Shown: one piece after another, positions 21,099 to 32,164 of the stretch | How the letters are laid out: each line of letters begins with the position of its first letter | How positions within the stretch are numbered: position 1 is the stretch's first letter | NCBI GenBank assembly: GCA_000310025.1 | Contig: FN648450.1 | Location: forward strand, 35,291 to 99,290 | Length of the DNA: 64,000 nucleotides | From: Ectocarpus siliculosus | Lineage: Eukaryota; Sar; Phaeophyceae; Ectocarpales; Ectocarpaceae | Reading direction: 5' to 3' | Notes under the pieces: model-generated | Database searches by the model: none | What the model saw: the letters and a program-made list of their open reading frames with translations, nothing else | What the model was told of the DNA's origin: nothing | Made by a program: the position numbers and the translations under genes

Positions 21099-22018
21099 CT
21101 GCGGAGTACGGCGAACAAATCGGAACGCAAAACATAGAAGGAACGTGCTTCCGTGAGAACATGGGGAAACACAACCTGAGGCGACACAAACGTTAGCTTT
21201 CGGTGAACGGATCCAGAGTTGGCGAAAGTCAACTAACTGCTGTGAGGAGATTACGCACATTCGGTGAGAGCTTTCGTGGTTCCGCGGACTGCGCCTGGAT
21301 GGAGTCCTGCTGGCGGAAGGCGGCGTCTCTCCCATCCTATGGCTCCTCTGCGGGCCTCGCTTCCGGGTCTCCCCCGCTCTGTCTTCGTCCAAGGCAGACC
21401 TGATGCCGCTGAGCACGTTGCGGGGGATACCGGAGGGGGGTACAGATGGACTAAGATCTACAAGGTAGCAGCCTCAGTTGCTTGCCATCCATCTGCATGC
21501 ACTCTCTGGGCGGGGTTGGAGACTAAAAATGGTTTGTCGACACAATCGTGACGGTTTTTTTCTCTGGTATTTTCGAGCTTGACTCCAACCCTAAAACCAT
21601 CAGCTGAACCCCCTTTCCTTGACGAATCCGGCGACATTGCAAGTTTAGGAAAATACTGAGATGCGAACAGATCCGGATCGGATTTGTTTTGTTTCCGAAC
21701 GTTGCGGACTATTCAAGATCGAGACATGGAGAAAAAAAAAGGAAGACAGATCGAACTCTGTTTCCTGAGCTAATCTCCAACGCTGTCTTCCAGTTTCTTG
21801 CCAAATTTCATCTACAGTAATTGCCTCGTCTGATCCAAATGTACCGTCCAGCAACACAACCACGTCGGGTCACTTCAATATCCATCTCTTCACTTACACA
21901 CCCACGCCCACTCACGCATTTACGTCAGAAGGTGTGCTCTCCTCTCAGCTCTCCTCTCAACAGTGTAAAATTGGAGACTAGAACTTCAACAATTGACCCC
22001 CAAGACGTCAACACTCAC
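21099..22018 (-). other. Intron of unknown gene
   Basis: About 920 bp with donor GTGAGT (22018-22013) and acceptor CCGCAG (21104-21099). No other coding sequence was seen inside on either strand. Confidence 0.6.
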
Positions 22019-22353
22019 CTCTGTACCTGGGAGACCACCTGTTGGACGATGAAGTCACACGCTGTTCTGAAACCCGCCGTCACGTGCGTCTTCAAATTCC
22101 GGAGTTTTGCATCCTGGGCCTCGGCGTGCTTCTTCAACATCTCTTCCTGGGCCTTCGCAAACTCATCGAGCGAAGCTTTTAACACTCCACCCATGCCCGC
22201 CACATCCACCTGACCCATTTTTTTCACGTCCGAGTAAACCTTGGAGACGTCAGTCTGTACCTTGGCTATGTCATCCTTCGCGGATGTTGAACCCTCCTTG
22301 GCTCCCTCCTTAGCACCTGACTTGGCAGCTGCCTTCAATTCGGATACCGAAGG
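22019..22353 (-). CDS. Exon 3 of unknown gene (helical, Ala/Lys-rich)
   Basis: Acceptor CTCGCAG (AG at 22355-22354), then PSVSELKAAAKSGAKEGAKE and DIAKVQTDVSKVYSDVKKMG, ending TACDFIVQQVVSQVQ plus two bases. Strong heptad-like spacing suggests an amphipathic or coiled-coil helix. No family was recognised. The splice phases to exon 4 agree. Confidence 0.65.
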
Positions 22354-22949
22354 CTGCGAGGTGCGATTCGACGAACGGTCGCGGAGTCACGTCAGCAAAG
22401 CTTGCGTGGCAAGAAAGGTCCAAGTATCTACCCCCCACCCAATAACGACCTCAACACCGGCGAGCACATTTCACCCGACCTATCACCCCAAAGCCCGTTA
22501 AAGGGGCCCAAAGGACGTTAATATTTGGTGAGCACGTGCCAACCCATTTTGGTGTAGATTGTGTTCGAAAAATACGCAAGAGAACAAAATAAATGCACCC
22601 GAGACACAGTAGCCAGACGGAGGGCACCGGGAAAACGGAACCCGTTGATTCTCGCGCGCACGGGGCGGCAGTACAAGAGGCCGCTCAAAATGTTGGTTCC
22701 GGCTTAGACTACGGGTTGGATTTTTTCGAGAGACTGCATTGGCCTTCGGTTATTCTGCCCTCACAACAACCCGAACGTGCCAGCACACACGACGCCTCCT
22801 TATAGTGTTCTACAGTGACATCGTGAGCAATGTCGACTATTTAGCGCATCAGGAAAGCTTGTTTTTTTTCGTACATTGGATGAAATACGGTTTTCTTTGC
22901 CAGCGTCAGCATGAGGCTGGCAGTTGCTCCTCCTTAACCGCCTTGCAGT

Positions 22950-23085
22950 CTACACACAGCTTCACAAAATCGCATACGACTCCAGGGACTTCTTCTTCCC
23001 TCACCCCTCTAGAGCCTCGCGCAGGGGCAACGTCGGGCTTCTCCTGGAGTACCTTGGTAGCGGCTTCCACAGAGGTATCTAACGA
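22950..23085 (-). CDS. Probable exon 2 of unknown gene
   Basis: The acceptor GTGCAG (AG at 23087-23086) opens SLDTSVEAATKVLQEKPDVA in phase 0. Several phase-0 donors are possible downstream (GTGAGG, GTATGC, GTTAAG), so the end is approximate. The peptide is unrecognised. Confidence 0.4.
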
Positions 23086-23354
23086 CTGCACATCCGGTAA
23101 AAAACGAAAGATATGACGACGCACAGATGTCGTCAGTGAGAGATTAGCGTTCGTTATTGACGTAGCCCGGTACAACCTACTTCGTCAAAATATCATCCAC
23201 TTCCAGGTTGCAGTAGAAACACCACCACCACATTGATAGTCGTCCTGATGTCGACGTCTAGGACGTACCTACGCGACCAACAAGTTTATCGCCGTAGAGT
23301 TAGGGACAACCCAAAAATTCAAGTCCCAACGCATGGTCATTCTTAGTCATCACC

Positions 23355-23917
23355 TTGCATGCTGCCGTGACCTTCGGAGTAAGGAGGTGGGTGATAATAG
23401 CTTGCTCAGCAGCGGCACCCTTAGTCTTGGCGCGATCCGTCCAAGCGGTCGACTCCTTCGCGAGGGCGCTCGCGATCGCCCTCTTCGCCGCCCCGTCCGT
23501 CGCATGCGGAGCGAGCGCATCTACCAAGCTTTGCAGGAACTCCGGGGCAGTGAAGCAGTCCGAAATTCCCTGCTTCACCGCCTTGAACTGCATGACGGAC
23601 GTCTTCAACTTCTCCTGCTCCTCTGCCTCCTTCGCTAGCCTTGTCTTGCGGGTATTCGATGACGCCGGGGTCTTGTTAGCGGTTGTAAGCTTCCCCCTGT
23701 TTCCTATGGGCGTCGACCGGCCGCCAGACGCATCATCACCCGACGAAGCTCCTCGCACGTCCGCGTCGTTCCTGCTGCTGCTGCGGCGACGTCCCTTGGC
23801 TGCAATGGTGCAGCAGTATGGGGTCAGCCGTACAAGAGGCGCATGCGTGGTGTTGTTGATTTTGACACGCGTTGCGTGTATGTCGTACACACCACCCCTA
23901 CCCATTGTTGAACTCAT
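23355..23917 (-). CDS. Probable exon 1 of unknown gene
   Basis: An open frame from an ATG at 23917 encodes a basic Ser-rich segment (KGRRRSSSRNDADVRGASSG), a Lys/Glu helix (RLAKEAEEQEKLKTSVMQF) and an Ala-rich helical part up to a likely donor GTGATG after ACK. An alternative acceptor (ACCATTGCAG near 23806) could mean that the true first exon lies upstream, beyond the pogo element. The pogo insertion site (TA at 23955-23956) is only 38 bp upstream of this ATG, so the transposon sits in the 5' UTR, promoter or an intron. Confidence 0.5.
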
Positions 23918-23956
23918 GTATTTGTCGGGCCTGCTGACCCACGATATTTAGGCATA

Positions 23957-23983
23957 CAGTGGGGGTCCCTCTATAGTGCGGGT
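23957..23983 (+). repeat. Left terminal inverted repeat of pogo element
   Basis: The 27 bases are identical to the complement of 27913-27939. The repeat starts CAGTGGGGGTCCC and ends ATAGTGCGGGT. Confidence 0.97.
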
Positions 23984-24130
23984 TATATAGTGCGGGTGCC
24001 CGGTATAGTGCGGGTTTTTTTGCTTGGCACAACTTAGACCCCTCTATAGTGCGGGTGACGCACTATTAAGGGCACCCCTCTATAGTGCGCGGGTTTGGTT
24101 CCTCTCAAGAACCTCTATAGTGCGGGTTTT
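23984..24130 (+). repeat. Left subterminal ATAGTGCGGGT repeats
   Basis: Repeated ATAGTGCGGGT cores occur near 23988, 24003, 24043 and 24118, with one inverted GCACTATTAAGGG and one variant with an extra CG (GTGCGCGGGT). They are likely binding sites for the CENP-B-like DNA-binding domain. Confidence 0.8.
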
Positions 24131-24258
24131 GACGTCACGCCACGTCACCACCCGCCTAGATGCGGTCAAACCCACACATTTCCCGACACACACACCCCAG
24201 CAGCAGCATACTACCCCTACTAACCATAGGAACAGCAGCATACCCCTACTGGCACACG

Positions 24259-24738
24259 ATGCCATGTGCAGCAGGCGAACTTTGCCACCTTAGCAGCCTC
24301 ACACCAAAAGCCCCCGAAGGCCACCAATGTCGAGGAGGATGTGGTGGCAGGCTGCACGGAATATGCGGCGAGGTGGAGGAGGAAGGCGGGCGAGAGATCC
24401 ACCGCCTCTGTCCCGCGTGCTTTTCCGCCAAACAAGCCTCTTCGGCTGCCGCGGGCAAGCGGAAGGCGCAAGACGCGGGCTTTATGTCGAAACGCACCAA
24501 AGCGGGAGGAGGCAAAAAGGCGGACAGATCTGCGAAGCGCACGAGGTTGTCTCTGGAGCAGAAGATGGAGGTCCTGGACGCCCTGACCAAGAAGTGCTCT
24601 CAAGATACCGTAGCAGACAAGTTTAACTGCTCTGTGCGGACGGTCCAGAGCATCAAGAAGAACAGGGTCGCTCTCGAGGCCGAGGCCGCGATAGCCAAGG
24701 GAAGCCGCAAGTCCAATCGCCCCGGCGATTTTCCGGAG
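24259..24738 (+). CDS. Pogo transposase exon 1: Cys/His finger and CENP-B-type HTH
   Basis: The ATG at 24259 gives MPCAAGELCHLSS. Residues 3-54 form a Cys/His-rich finger (C3, C9, H22, C24, C28, H33, C36, C51, C54; core CRGGCGGRLHGICG), perhaps PHD-like, which is an unusual extension for pogo transposases. After a basic linker (SKRTKAGGGKKADRSAKR) comes the CENP-B N-terminal or psq-type helix-turn-helix: RLSLEQKMEVLDALTKK, then QDTVADKFNCSVRTVQSIKK. The exon ends GDFPE before a GTATGT donor at 24739, phase 0. Confidence 0.85.
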
Positions 24739-25280
24739 GTATGTATGTGCTGCTGTTTTTTTTTTTACTTCATAGACCACATGTTTTAAAATTTAAAAAT
24801 CTCCCTTCTCTCTGTCTTTGTCGCTCGTCCTCCTTTTTTTGTCGTGATGTCTCTCTCGTATGTATGAAAAACTGTGGGTGTTGTTCGAACAAGTGTGCAG
24901 AGACAATCGGAGGATTTTAGATGTTCAAAGATGCCGTTTTTTTGGACGCGTGTTGTAGAATACATGTGTTTTTAATGCCTTTATTGTGCGAGTCAAGCAT
25001 TGTTTCAGTCTCTGTGGTGATCCTTTGAGACTTCAGAAATATTTCGGCACGGTACCAACGAGTGTTTTTTCTGTGTTCGGCGAATTGGATGGTGTATTTT
25101 GTCAGAACACACTGCTGCACTGCTTAGAACCTGCTGCTGCTATACCTACAGTATGTCAACATCGAATTGTTATTTTTGAGTCTTGACGTTCGGTACCGAC
25201 TCCCACAAAAAATCGACGTGCGTTGCATTGGAATAACCCTTGATGTGCGGCTCATACTTCCCCCATAACGGCTGGTGCAG
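24739..25280 (+). other. Intron 1 of pogo transposase
   Basis: Donor GTATGT, acceptor GGTGCAG at 25274-25280. T-rich, non-coding, phase 0. Confidence 0.75.
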
Positions 25281-26256
25281 GTGGATGCCATCGTCTTGGA
25301 CCTCTTCGAAAAGGCGAGGGTTGGCAAGATCGCTGTCAGCCGTGACGTCATCCAAGCGTTCGGCCGCTCCCCGCCAAGGTCACGCTACTGTGTGCGGCGA
25401 CGACTTCAGCCGCCGTGAAGGCGAAGCTCGAGACGTTCATGGCGGGGCAGAAGTGGGCCAAAAACTTCGTGAAGCGCCAGAACCTCCAGAGTAAGGTTCT
25501 TCACGGCGAAGCTGGCAGCGTCAACCCCGAGCTGATCAAAGAGGGCATGAGCGAGATCCGAGAGGCGTGCAAGAAGTACTCGCCTTCCTGGATCTTCAAC
25601 GTCGACGAGACTGGCATCTTGTGGAAGTTGATGCCGAGGCGGACATACCTTTCGCGAAAGGAGAACCGGAAGACCGTGAGGGGTACGAAAGGCATGAAAT
25701 TCAAGGATCGCGTCTCTGCCTTCATGTGCGCCAATGCGGACGGTAGTGCCAAGGTAGACATGTCGATAATCGGCAAAGCGAAGAACCCGCGCTGCTTCAG
25801 GACCAGGGACTGCCCTCTCAAGTACTTCTCGCAGGCCAATGCGTGGTCGGACTCCGTGACGTTCCTCAAGTGGTGGAAACAGGTCTTTCTACCGTTCATC
25901 AGGCGCCACACTCACCTCCCTGTGCTTTTGCTCATGGCCGGCTGCGCGTCGCACGCGGAGCTGGTGGATGACCGGGGGCAGGTGACGGTGATGACATACC
26001 CGCCCAACTGCACTAGCGTACATCAGCCCATGGACATGGGCATCATCGCGGCGACCAAGGTGATCTACAGGAGGGAGCTGCTCAGCGTCAAGGTGTCCAC
26101 CATGCTCGTGGCTGAGACACTGCGCGCCCAGGCTAAGGAGCGCAAGATGACTAGCGGGACCATGGGACTGGCGGAGGGACACCACCCCCATGTGCTGGAC
26201 GCGGCGGATCTCCTCAAGCTTGCATGGGGACAGGTCACCCAGAAGACCATTGCCAG
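25281..26256 (+). pseudogene. Pogo transposase exon 2: Tc5-type HTH and DDE core, second Asp lost
   Basis: The exon opens with VDAIVLDLFEKARVGKIAVS, the second helix-turn-helix domain of pogo transposases. A one-base shift occurs in a run of four Cs at 25369-25372; one more C would restore the frame. Then follow KWAKNFVKRQNL and the DDE core. First Asp: WIFNVDETGIL. At the second catalytic site the sequence is LLLMAGCASH, where the family has Asp-Asn before the Cys/His segment; Ala (GCC) stands at the Asp position. Third Asp: PPNCTSVHQPMDMGII. The missing Asp should abolish transposition. The donor is GTGTGT at 26257, phase 2. Confidence 0.85.
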
Positions 26257-26496
26257 GTGTGTTCAAAACTTCAGCTTCACTCACACATGTACCCACCGCA
26301 TGATCTCCCGCGTTGCTGGATATCGCATGCACGAATTGTAGTTTGAACTGTATCCGAAATGATTTCCTGCTGTGCCTTTCGGCACTCGATATCTATTTCT
26401 TTTTAACCCTAATTTTGGACTGTTTAGCCCAACACTGATGCTTTGCACCGCCCTACCCTGCCTTTTTTTTCTTGTTCATGACCCCACACCACGTAG
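26257..26496 (+). other. Intron 2 of pogo transposase
   Basis: Donor GTGTGT, acceptor CACGTAG. The splice joins AG|G to give TIARCWVKAKTLP, the expected motif after the DDE core. Confidence 0.75.
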
Positions 26497-27097
26497 GTGC
26501 TGGGTCAAAGCCAAGACACTTCCCGAGGAGATGGAGGCTGCGCTCACGGCAGAACACGGCAAAGCAAGAACCGCTGGAGAGGACCCGGCTGTGGAGGGTC
26601 TCACGAAGACTCTCAACGCGATGAGCTCTCGCGTGCACGAAGCCCAGCAGCAGGGAACTTCCATCGGGGACACGGAGATCGTCGACTTGTTGGCGAACCT
26701 GGATATCACCCCAGGAAAGCCTGCAGCCGACACCTCAGTGCTGGCGGCTCAGACGTGGGCATCAATCGAGGACCAGGCGGATGTCGTGGAGGCGGTGCGG
26801 TTGGATCAGGCGGAAGACGTGGCGGCAGTCCTTAAGGGCTTGCCGGTGGAGGGCGACGAGTCTTCGGACAGCGAGAATGAGGAGGACGAAGAGGAAGGAA
26901 GCATGGGAGGCGGGCACAATGAGCCACCTCCTTACGCGGAACTTTCCCAACACTTCGCCCCCCTGGAACGCTACGCCGCAGGGTGCGCCTTGAACGAGGC
27001 CAGCTACTTGCTCAAGAGGGCAAGGATGTTGATGATCGAAGCGCATGCATCGAAGCCATCGCGCCAGGCTGATGTTAGGGAGTTTTTTGACGGGTAG
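26497..27097 (+). CDS. Pogo transposase exon 3: acidic C-terminal tail
   Basis: The exon begins CWVKAKTLPEEMEAAL and runs to TAG at 27095-27097. It contains an acidic run (DSENEEDEEEG) followed by a conserved-looking end segment PPPYAELSQHFAPLERYA and ASYLLKRARMLMIEAH. A clearly related C-terminal segment appears at 62639-62787, so this tail is a real conserved domain of the family. Confidence 0.85.
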
Positions 27098-27779
27098 AGC
27101 ACTGAGCCGTTTTGCCCCTCGCAGTTACTGCTGTAGTTTGCTGGTGGCGGGGTCTGCCGGGTGTCTTGAATGAGTCCATTGTTTGCGAGTTTCACTTTGG
27201 CGTTTTTTTTTTGTTCGTGCGTTCAAGCCGCCCAACCCAAAACGTAGATGGCGTTGTGTAGTGCGGGGAAGTAGGACTTTTGGGGGTCGTTGTTTCTACG
27301 TATTCTCTTTTTCTTGGAGTGCCTCCCTCTCTTTTTTTCTCCGTGGGTATCTGGATCGTGTTGAAAAGGTATTCCTTTCGTTAGTGAACGGACGTGTTTC
27401 CTACCATGGGTATCTATTTGGAATGTTCAGGTTTCATTTTGTAGCCTTGTGATAGTGTTTGTAATGTACAAGCGGAAATGTCAATGCAAAATGGAACAAG
27501 GAACGACAACATGGGTTGGGCACAGGCTTCCCTTGTACACTGAGCGCACAAGTCATGGACCAAAAATCCTGTCATCTCTGTACGTTTAGTATAGGATGTG
27601 ATTTTACCACCGTACAGGGTACATGCACTTGCTGTTCTCTGGTCACCCGCGAACGGACGCAGGCTTCAACCCGTAGAGTACATCTTATTCCATACCCCTC
27701 ACTTGTTAAATGCATTTCCGTACCTCCAGCATACAGTACCCCTCGCTGTTGGCTACGTCCTATGCTGAAACGCAGTGAT
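27098..27779 (+). other. 3' non-coding part of pogo element
   Basis: Follows the transposase stop, T-rich. No further gene recognised inside the element. Confidence 0.5.
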
Positions 27780-27939
27780 ATCGTGAATAGTGCGCCTACC
27801 CGCACTATTGAGGGTTCTGAAACCCTGAATAGTGCGCCTTCCCGCACTATTCAGGCCCGAAATCATATAGTGCGGGTGCCCGCTATAGTGCGGGTTTTTT
27901 TGCCTGCCCCATACCCGCACTATAGAGGGACCCCCACTG
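27780..27939 (+). repeat. Right subterminal repeats and right TIR of pogo element
   Basis: It carries paired AATAGTGCGCC...CCCGCACTATT palindromes near 27786-27808 and 27823-27852, then CATATAGTGCGGGTGCCCG and TATAGTGCGGGTTTTTTTGC in the same orientation as at the left end, then the inverted 27-bp TIR (27913-27939). Both a direct and an inverted copy of the end motif are therefore present. Confidence 0.9.
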
Positions 27940-27941
27940 TA

Positions 27942-28692
27942 CCGAAGACTGCTGTACAGGACTTACATCGCCACCCATAACTTTTTGGTCCGGGCCTCTT
28001 TCAGTTCCAACCTCGGCGAAAGTACTGAGCATGTCAAGTACGACTATATGCGATAAGTTAGACTAACCTCTACCGCTTGTGCCGGCACCCATGTGTGCGT
28101 TTCTACACCTTACGGTCCAGTTTGGGGCGATCACGGAGCCCCCTTTCCACCGCAGCAGAACGTATACATGGCAACACGTATTCGAGAATCTGACGCTTTC
28201 AGACGACCCTCCACATCCAGGGCTGCTAGTAGATATACATCCGACCAGGTTCCTCTCTCTGTAAGCTAAGCTAGGGCAAGAGCGCCGTCCGGAAAAATGC
28301 ACATGCACAAGAACCAATCTTGCCACCAGCAACGATTTCTTACTGGTTGCATCTGATTCATCACAGTCGGCAGTCAGCAGTGTTGTGAGTGTATGCAACG
28401 GGGTGTACCTGCTGTTTCATCCAGCACCTTGTCCTCGTCTCCCGGTGGCCCACCAAAGTAGCGGGTGCTGGTCTCTGCTGTGGCTGATTTTCGAACCAAA
28501 AGGGGGGTTTCCACCCGTTCTAAAGGCTAGATGTTTTGTTTTTCCGAACCGGAACATAGTATAGGTTGACCGGGTACCCTTAAAACAGGACGACCCAAAA
28601 CCAAATCGGGATTTGAAAAAAGGTGAATTGATTTAATCGAATCACGATTTGGGTGAACCGCAACCATAGTTGCGGGACCATGGTCTACTTGT
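27942..28692. other. No gene recognised
   Basis: Flank of the pogo element. A minus-strand open frame at 28063-28398 starts MHTLTTLLTADCDESDATSK but has no recognisable feature. Confidence 0.4.
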
Positions 28693-28892
28693 TATGGTAT
28701 TTGGAGGTAGACATGTGATCGTGGTTGATGATGGTTATTTAGCGCCGTCGGATGCTAAGACTTGACGTCATGCTAGATCAGAGGGCTTTTTGCCGAGACA
28801 TGTGCCCTTCTGTCAAGTGTGTGCGTGCTGATCGCGTGTGCGTGGGATATTGTGAGTTGGCTTGGAAATCGTTAATCAAGAGGAAGAGAACA
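28693..28892. repeat. Dispersed repeat, copy 1 (second copy at 57707-57915)
   Basis: The block from TTATGGTATTTGGAGGTAG to TGTGAGTTGGCTTGG is repeated about 29 kb downstream in the same orientation, with roughly 10 percent divergence and small indels. No coding content recognised. Confidence 0.85.
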
Positions 28893-29559
28893 ACGTCTTG
28901 GGGATGTAGGCTTGTGGGTGTTGACGACCCGTATCGGCTCTCGAAGAGGTGTTGTTGGTTGTCGTCAAAATAGGTAGTCCTAATTGACTCTTGAGTTGGT
29001 GCGTGCTCTCTCCGCAGTGTGTCGCGCAAGTAGAACGTGCGTATGCAGCAATGACCACCGATGTACATAAGCAGAGCACCCGATTGTGCAATCTTATAGT
29101 CACAGGTCAAAGACAAAAACTCAAGTGCTGCGTGTAAGCTTGTACGTGTTCTGTACGGCTGCAGAGCGGCGTGCCAACTCACTTGTTGTGCCGCTGGACC
29201 CTTTAGTACGAGAGGCTTGGCTCTGAGTACGCAGGAAGGTCCGAAGGAGAAGAATATGGTTTGGTGGAAATGTAGTTACTTGATCAGTGGAGACAAGAAA
29301 GAATGTAGAGAAACAGAGGGGTAGTGAACCCCGGAGAAGTAGAGAGGTTGGACACTACTTACAAAGTTACAATAAATTGTTGGAGACTTGCCGTGAGAAT
29401 CGAGGCCCGATTCGACGGATTCTCACTATCCTCCCAGAGTACATACAATTGTACTGAGAAAGTTGCTGGACAGCACCAAGCATACCTTGACGCCAGCACG
29501 TTGTTGATTTAATAGCGATCAGTCGATCGTGGTATGATCATGAGTGTGCATACAACAAG
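28893..29559. other. No gene recognised
   Basis: Unique-looking sequence between a dispersed repeat and the satellite. Nothing coding was identified. Confidence 0.4.
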
Positions 29560-32164
29560 TATTAAATGCCGGAACCACACACATCAATAGTGTGTGGCGG
29601 CCGTGGTGGCGGGCTTGCTTTCGCAACAGCGCTACTCACCACGGTTGTTGCCTGTGTGGCGATTCACGCATGAATAGAGAAAGTGTAAATGCCGGAACCA
29701 CACACATAAATAGTGTGTGGCGGCCTTGGTTGGTGGGCTTGTTTTCGCAACAGCGCTACTTGCCAGGGTTGTTGCCTGTGTGGCGATTCACGCATGAATA
29801 CAGAGATATGAATCCCGGAACCACACACATCAGTAGTGTGTGGCGGCCGTGGTTGGTGGCCTTGTTTTCGCAAGAGCGCTACTTACCAGGGTTGTTGCCT
29901 GTGGGCGATTCACGCATGAATACAGAGAGTACGAATGCCGGAACCACACACATCAATAGTGTGTGGCGGCCTTGGTTGGTGGGCTTGTTTTCCCAACAGC
30001 GCTGCTTACCAGGGTTGTTGCCTGTGTGGCGATTCTCGCATGAATACAGAGAGTACGAATGCCGGAACCACACACATCAATACTGTGTGGCGGCCATGGT
30101 GGTGGGCTTGTTTTCCCAACAGCGCTACTTACCACGGTTGTTGCCTGTGTGGCGATTCACGCATGAATACAGAGAGTACGAATGCCGGAACCACACACAT
30201 AAATAGTGTGCGGCGGCCTTGGTTGGTGGGCTTGTTTTTCGCAACAGCGCTACTTACCAGGGTTGTTGCCTGTGTGGCGATTCACGCATGAATACAGAGA
30301 GTATGCATGCCGGAACCACACACATCAATAGTGTGTGGCGGCCTTGGTTGGTGGGCTTGTTTTTCGCAACAGCGCTACTTACCACGGTTGTTGCCTGTGT
30401 GGCGATTCACGCATGAATACAGAGAGTATGAATGCCGGAACCACACACATAAATAGTGTGTGGCGGCCGTGGTTGGTGGGCTTGTTTTCGCAACAGCGCT
30501 ACTTACCAGGGTTGTTGCCTGTGTGGCGATTCACGCATGAATAGAGAGGGTATGAATGCCGGCACCACACACATCAATAGTGTGTGGCGGCCGTGGTTGG
30601 TGGGCTTGTGTTCGCAAGAGCGCTACCTACTAGGGTTGTTTCCTGTGAGTGATTCCCGCATAAATACCAAGAGAGTGTAAATACCGAAACCACACACAGG
30701 AAAAGTGTGTGGCGGCCTTGGTCGGTGGGCTTGTTTGTCAACAGCGCTACTTACCGGGGTTGTTGCCTGTGGGGCAATTCACGCATAAATACAGAAAGTG
30801 TAAATGCGGGAACCACACACATACATAGTGCGTGCGGCCGTGGTCGGTGGGCTACTTACCAGGGTTGTTGCCTGTGGGGCAAAATTCACGCATGAATACA
30901 GAGAGCGTGAATGCCGGAACCACAAACATGAAAAGTGTGCGGCGGCCGTCGTTGGTGGGCTTGTTTGTCAACAGCGCTACTTACCAGGGTTGTTGCCTGT
31001 GGGCAATTAACGCATGAATACAGAAGTTTGTGGATCCCGGAACCACACGCATGAGAAGTGTGTGGCGGCCGTGGTTGGTGGGCTTGTTTGTCAACAGCGC
31101 TACCTATTAGGGTTGTCGCCGGTGGGCGATTCACACATGAATATAGAGAGTGTAAATGCCGACACCACACACATGAATAGCGCGTGGCGGCCGGAGTTGG
31201 TGGGCTTGTCCTGTTTTTCAACAAGCGCTACCTACGAGAGTTGCCGCCGGGGGTGATTCACGCATGAATACAGAGAATGTAACTGCCGAAACCCACGCAT
31301 GTGTAGGGGTGGCGGTCGGAGTCAGTGGATTTATTTGTTTTCAACGAGTGCTACCTACGAGAGTTGTTGCCTGTGGGGCGATTCACGCACAGGTACAGAG
31401 AGTACTGCCAGAACCATACACATGAACAGTGTGTGGCGGCCATGATTGGTGTACTTGTTTTGTTTTCATCAAGCGCTAACTACGAGAGTTGTCGCCGGGG
31501 GCGATTCACGCACAGACATAGAGAGCGTAACAGCCGGAACCACACGCATGAGTAGAGAGTGGCGGCCGGAGTTGATGGACTTGTTTTCGCAACAGCGCTA
31601 CATACCTCCTCGAGTTGTCGCCTTGGGCGATTCACGCAGTCTGTTTATGCCAGAACCAAGCACACCAATCGTGTTTGATCGTGTTTGGCGGCCGTGGTTG
31701 GTGAGCTTGTCGTTTCTGAACATGGCTATCTACCAGGGTTGTCGCGTGGGGCGATTCGCGCACATCAGTTTCGCCGGAACGCAACACACCAATCGTGTTT
31801 GGCGGCCGTGGTTGGTGAGCTTGTCGTTTCTGAACATGGCTATCTACCAGGGTTGTCGCGTGGGGCGATTCGCGCACATCAGTTTCGCCGGAACGCAACA
31901 CATCAATCGTGTTTGGCGGCCGTGGTGGTGAGCTTTACGTTTGAGCGCTACTTAACCCCGGTTGTCGCATGGAGCGATTCACGCAGATTAGGTTATGCCG
32001 GGACCAAACACATCAATCGTGTTTGGCGGCCGTGGCTGGTGAGCTTCGTTTTGAACAGTCCCATCTGCCAGGGTTGTCGCATGGGGCGATTCACGCAGAT
32101 TTTTTTTTTATGCTGGTACCGATCGTGTGTGACGGCCGTGGTTGGTGAGTTTCTGCTACCTACC
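29560..32164. repeat. 123-bp satellite array, main block
   Basis: Unit starts CCGGAACCACACACAT are at 29569, 29692, 29815, 29938 and so on, 123 bp apart. The first ten or so units are very similar; they become steadily more diverged to the right. Each unit contains TGGCGGCC(T/G)TGGTTGGTGGGC, an AACAGCGCTACTTACCAGGG block and a GCGATTCACGCATGAATA block. Since 123 is a multiple of three, one frame stays open across several units, which creates long but meaningless reading frames. On the minus strand most units contain CTGGTAAGTAG, a perfect splice-donor-like sequence. Confidence 0.95.

Larger units (their letters stand above)
23957..27939 (+). mobile_element. Pogo/Tigger-type Tc1-mariner DNA transposon (3983 bp)
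   Basis: Bounded by perfect 27-bp inverted repeats beginning CAGTGGGGGTCCC and flanked on both sides by TA (23955-23956 and 27940-27941), as expected for pogo-like elements. It encodes a three-exon transposase on the plus strand. Both ends carry several subterminal copies of ATAGTGCGGGT and its complement, likely transposase-binding sites. Perfect TIRs point to recent insertion. The transposase itself seems damaged, so the copy may have moved with help from another copy. Confidence 0.95.

Noticed and set aside
24220-24780. 186-codon minus-strand open frame
   Set aside because: Antisense to the pogo transposase exon 1, which has clear domain motifs.
29544-30206. 220-codon open frame with a 41-residue repeat, as a repeat protein
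   Set aside because: It arises because the 123-bp satellite unit is divisible by three; other units are frameshifted and there is no start or promoter context.
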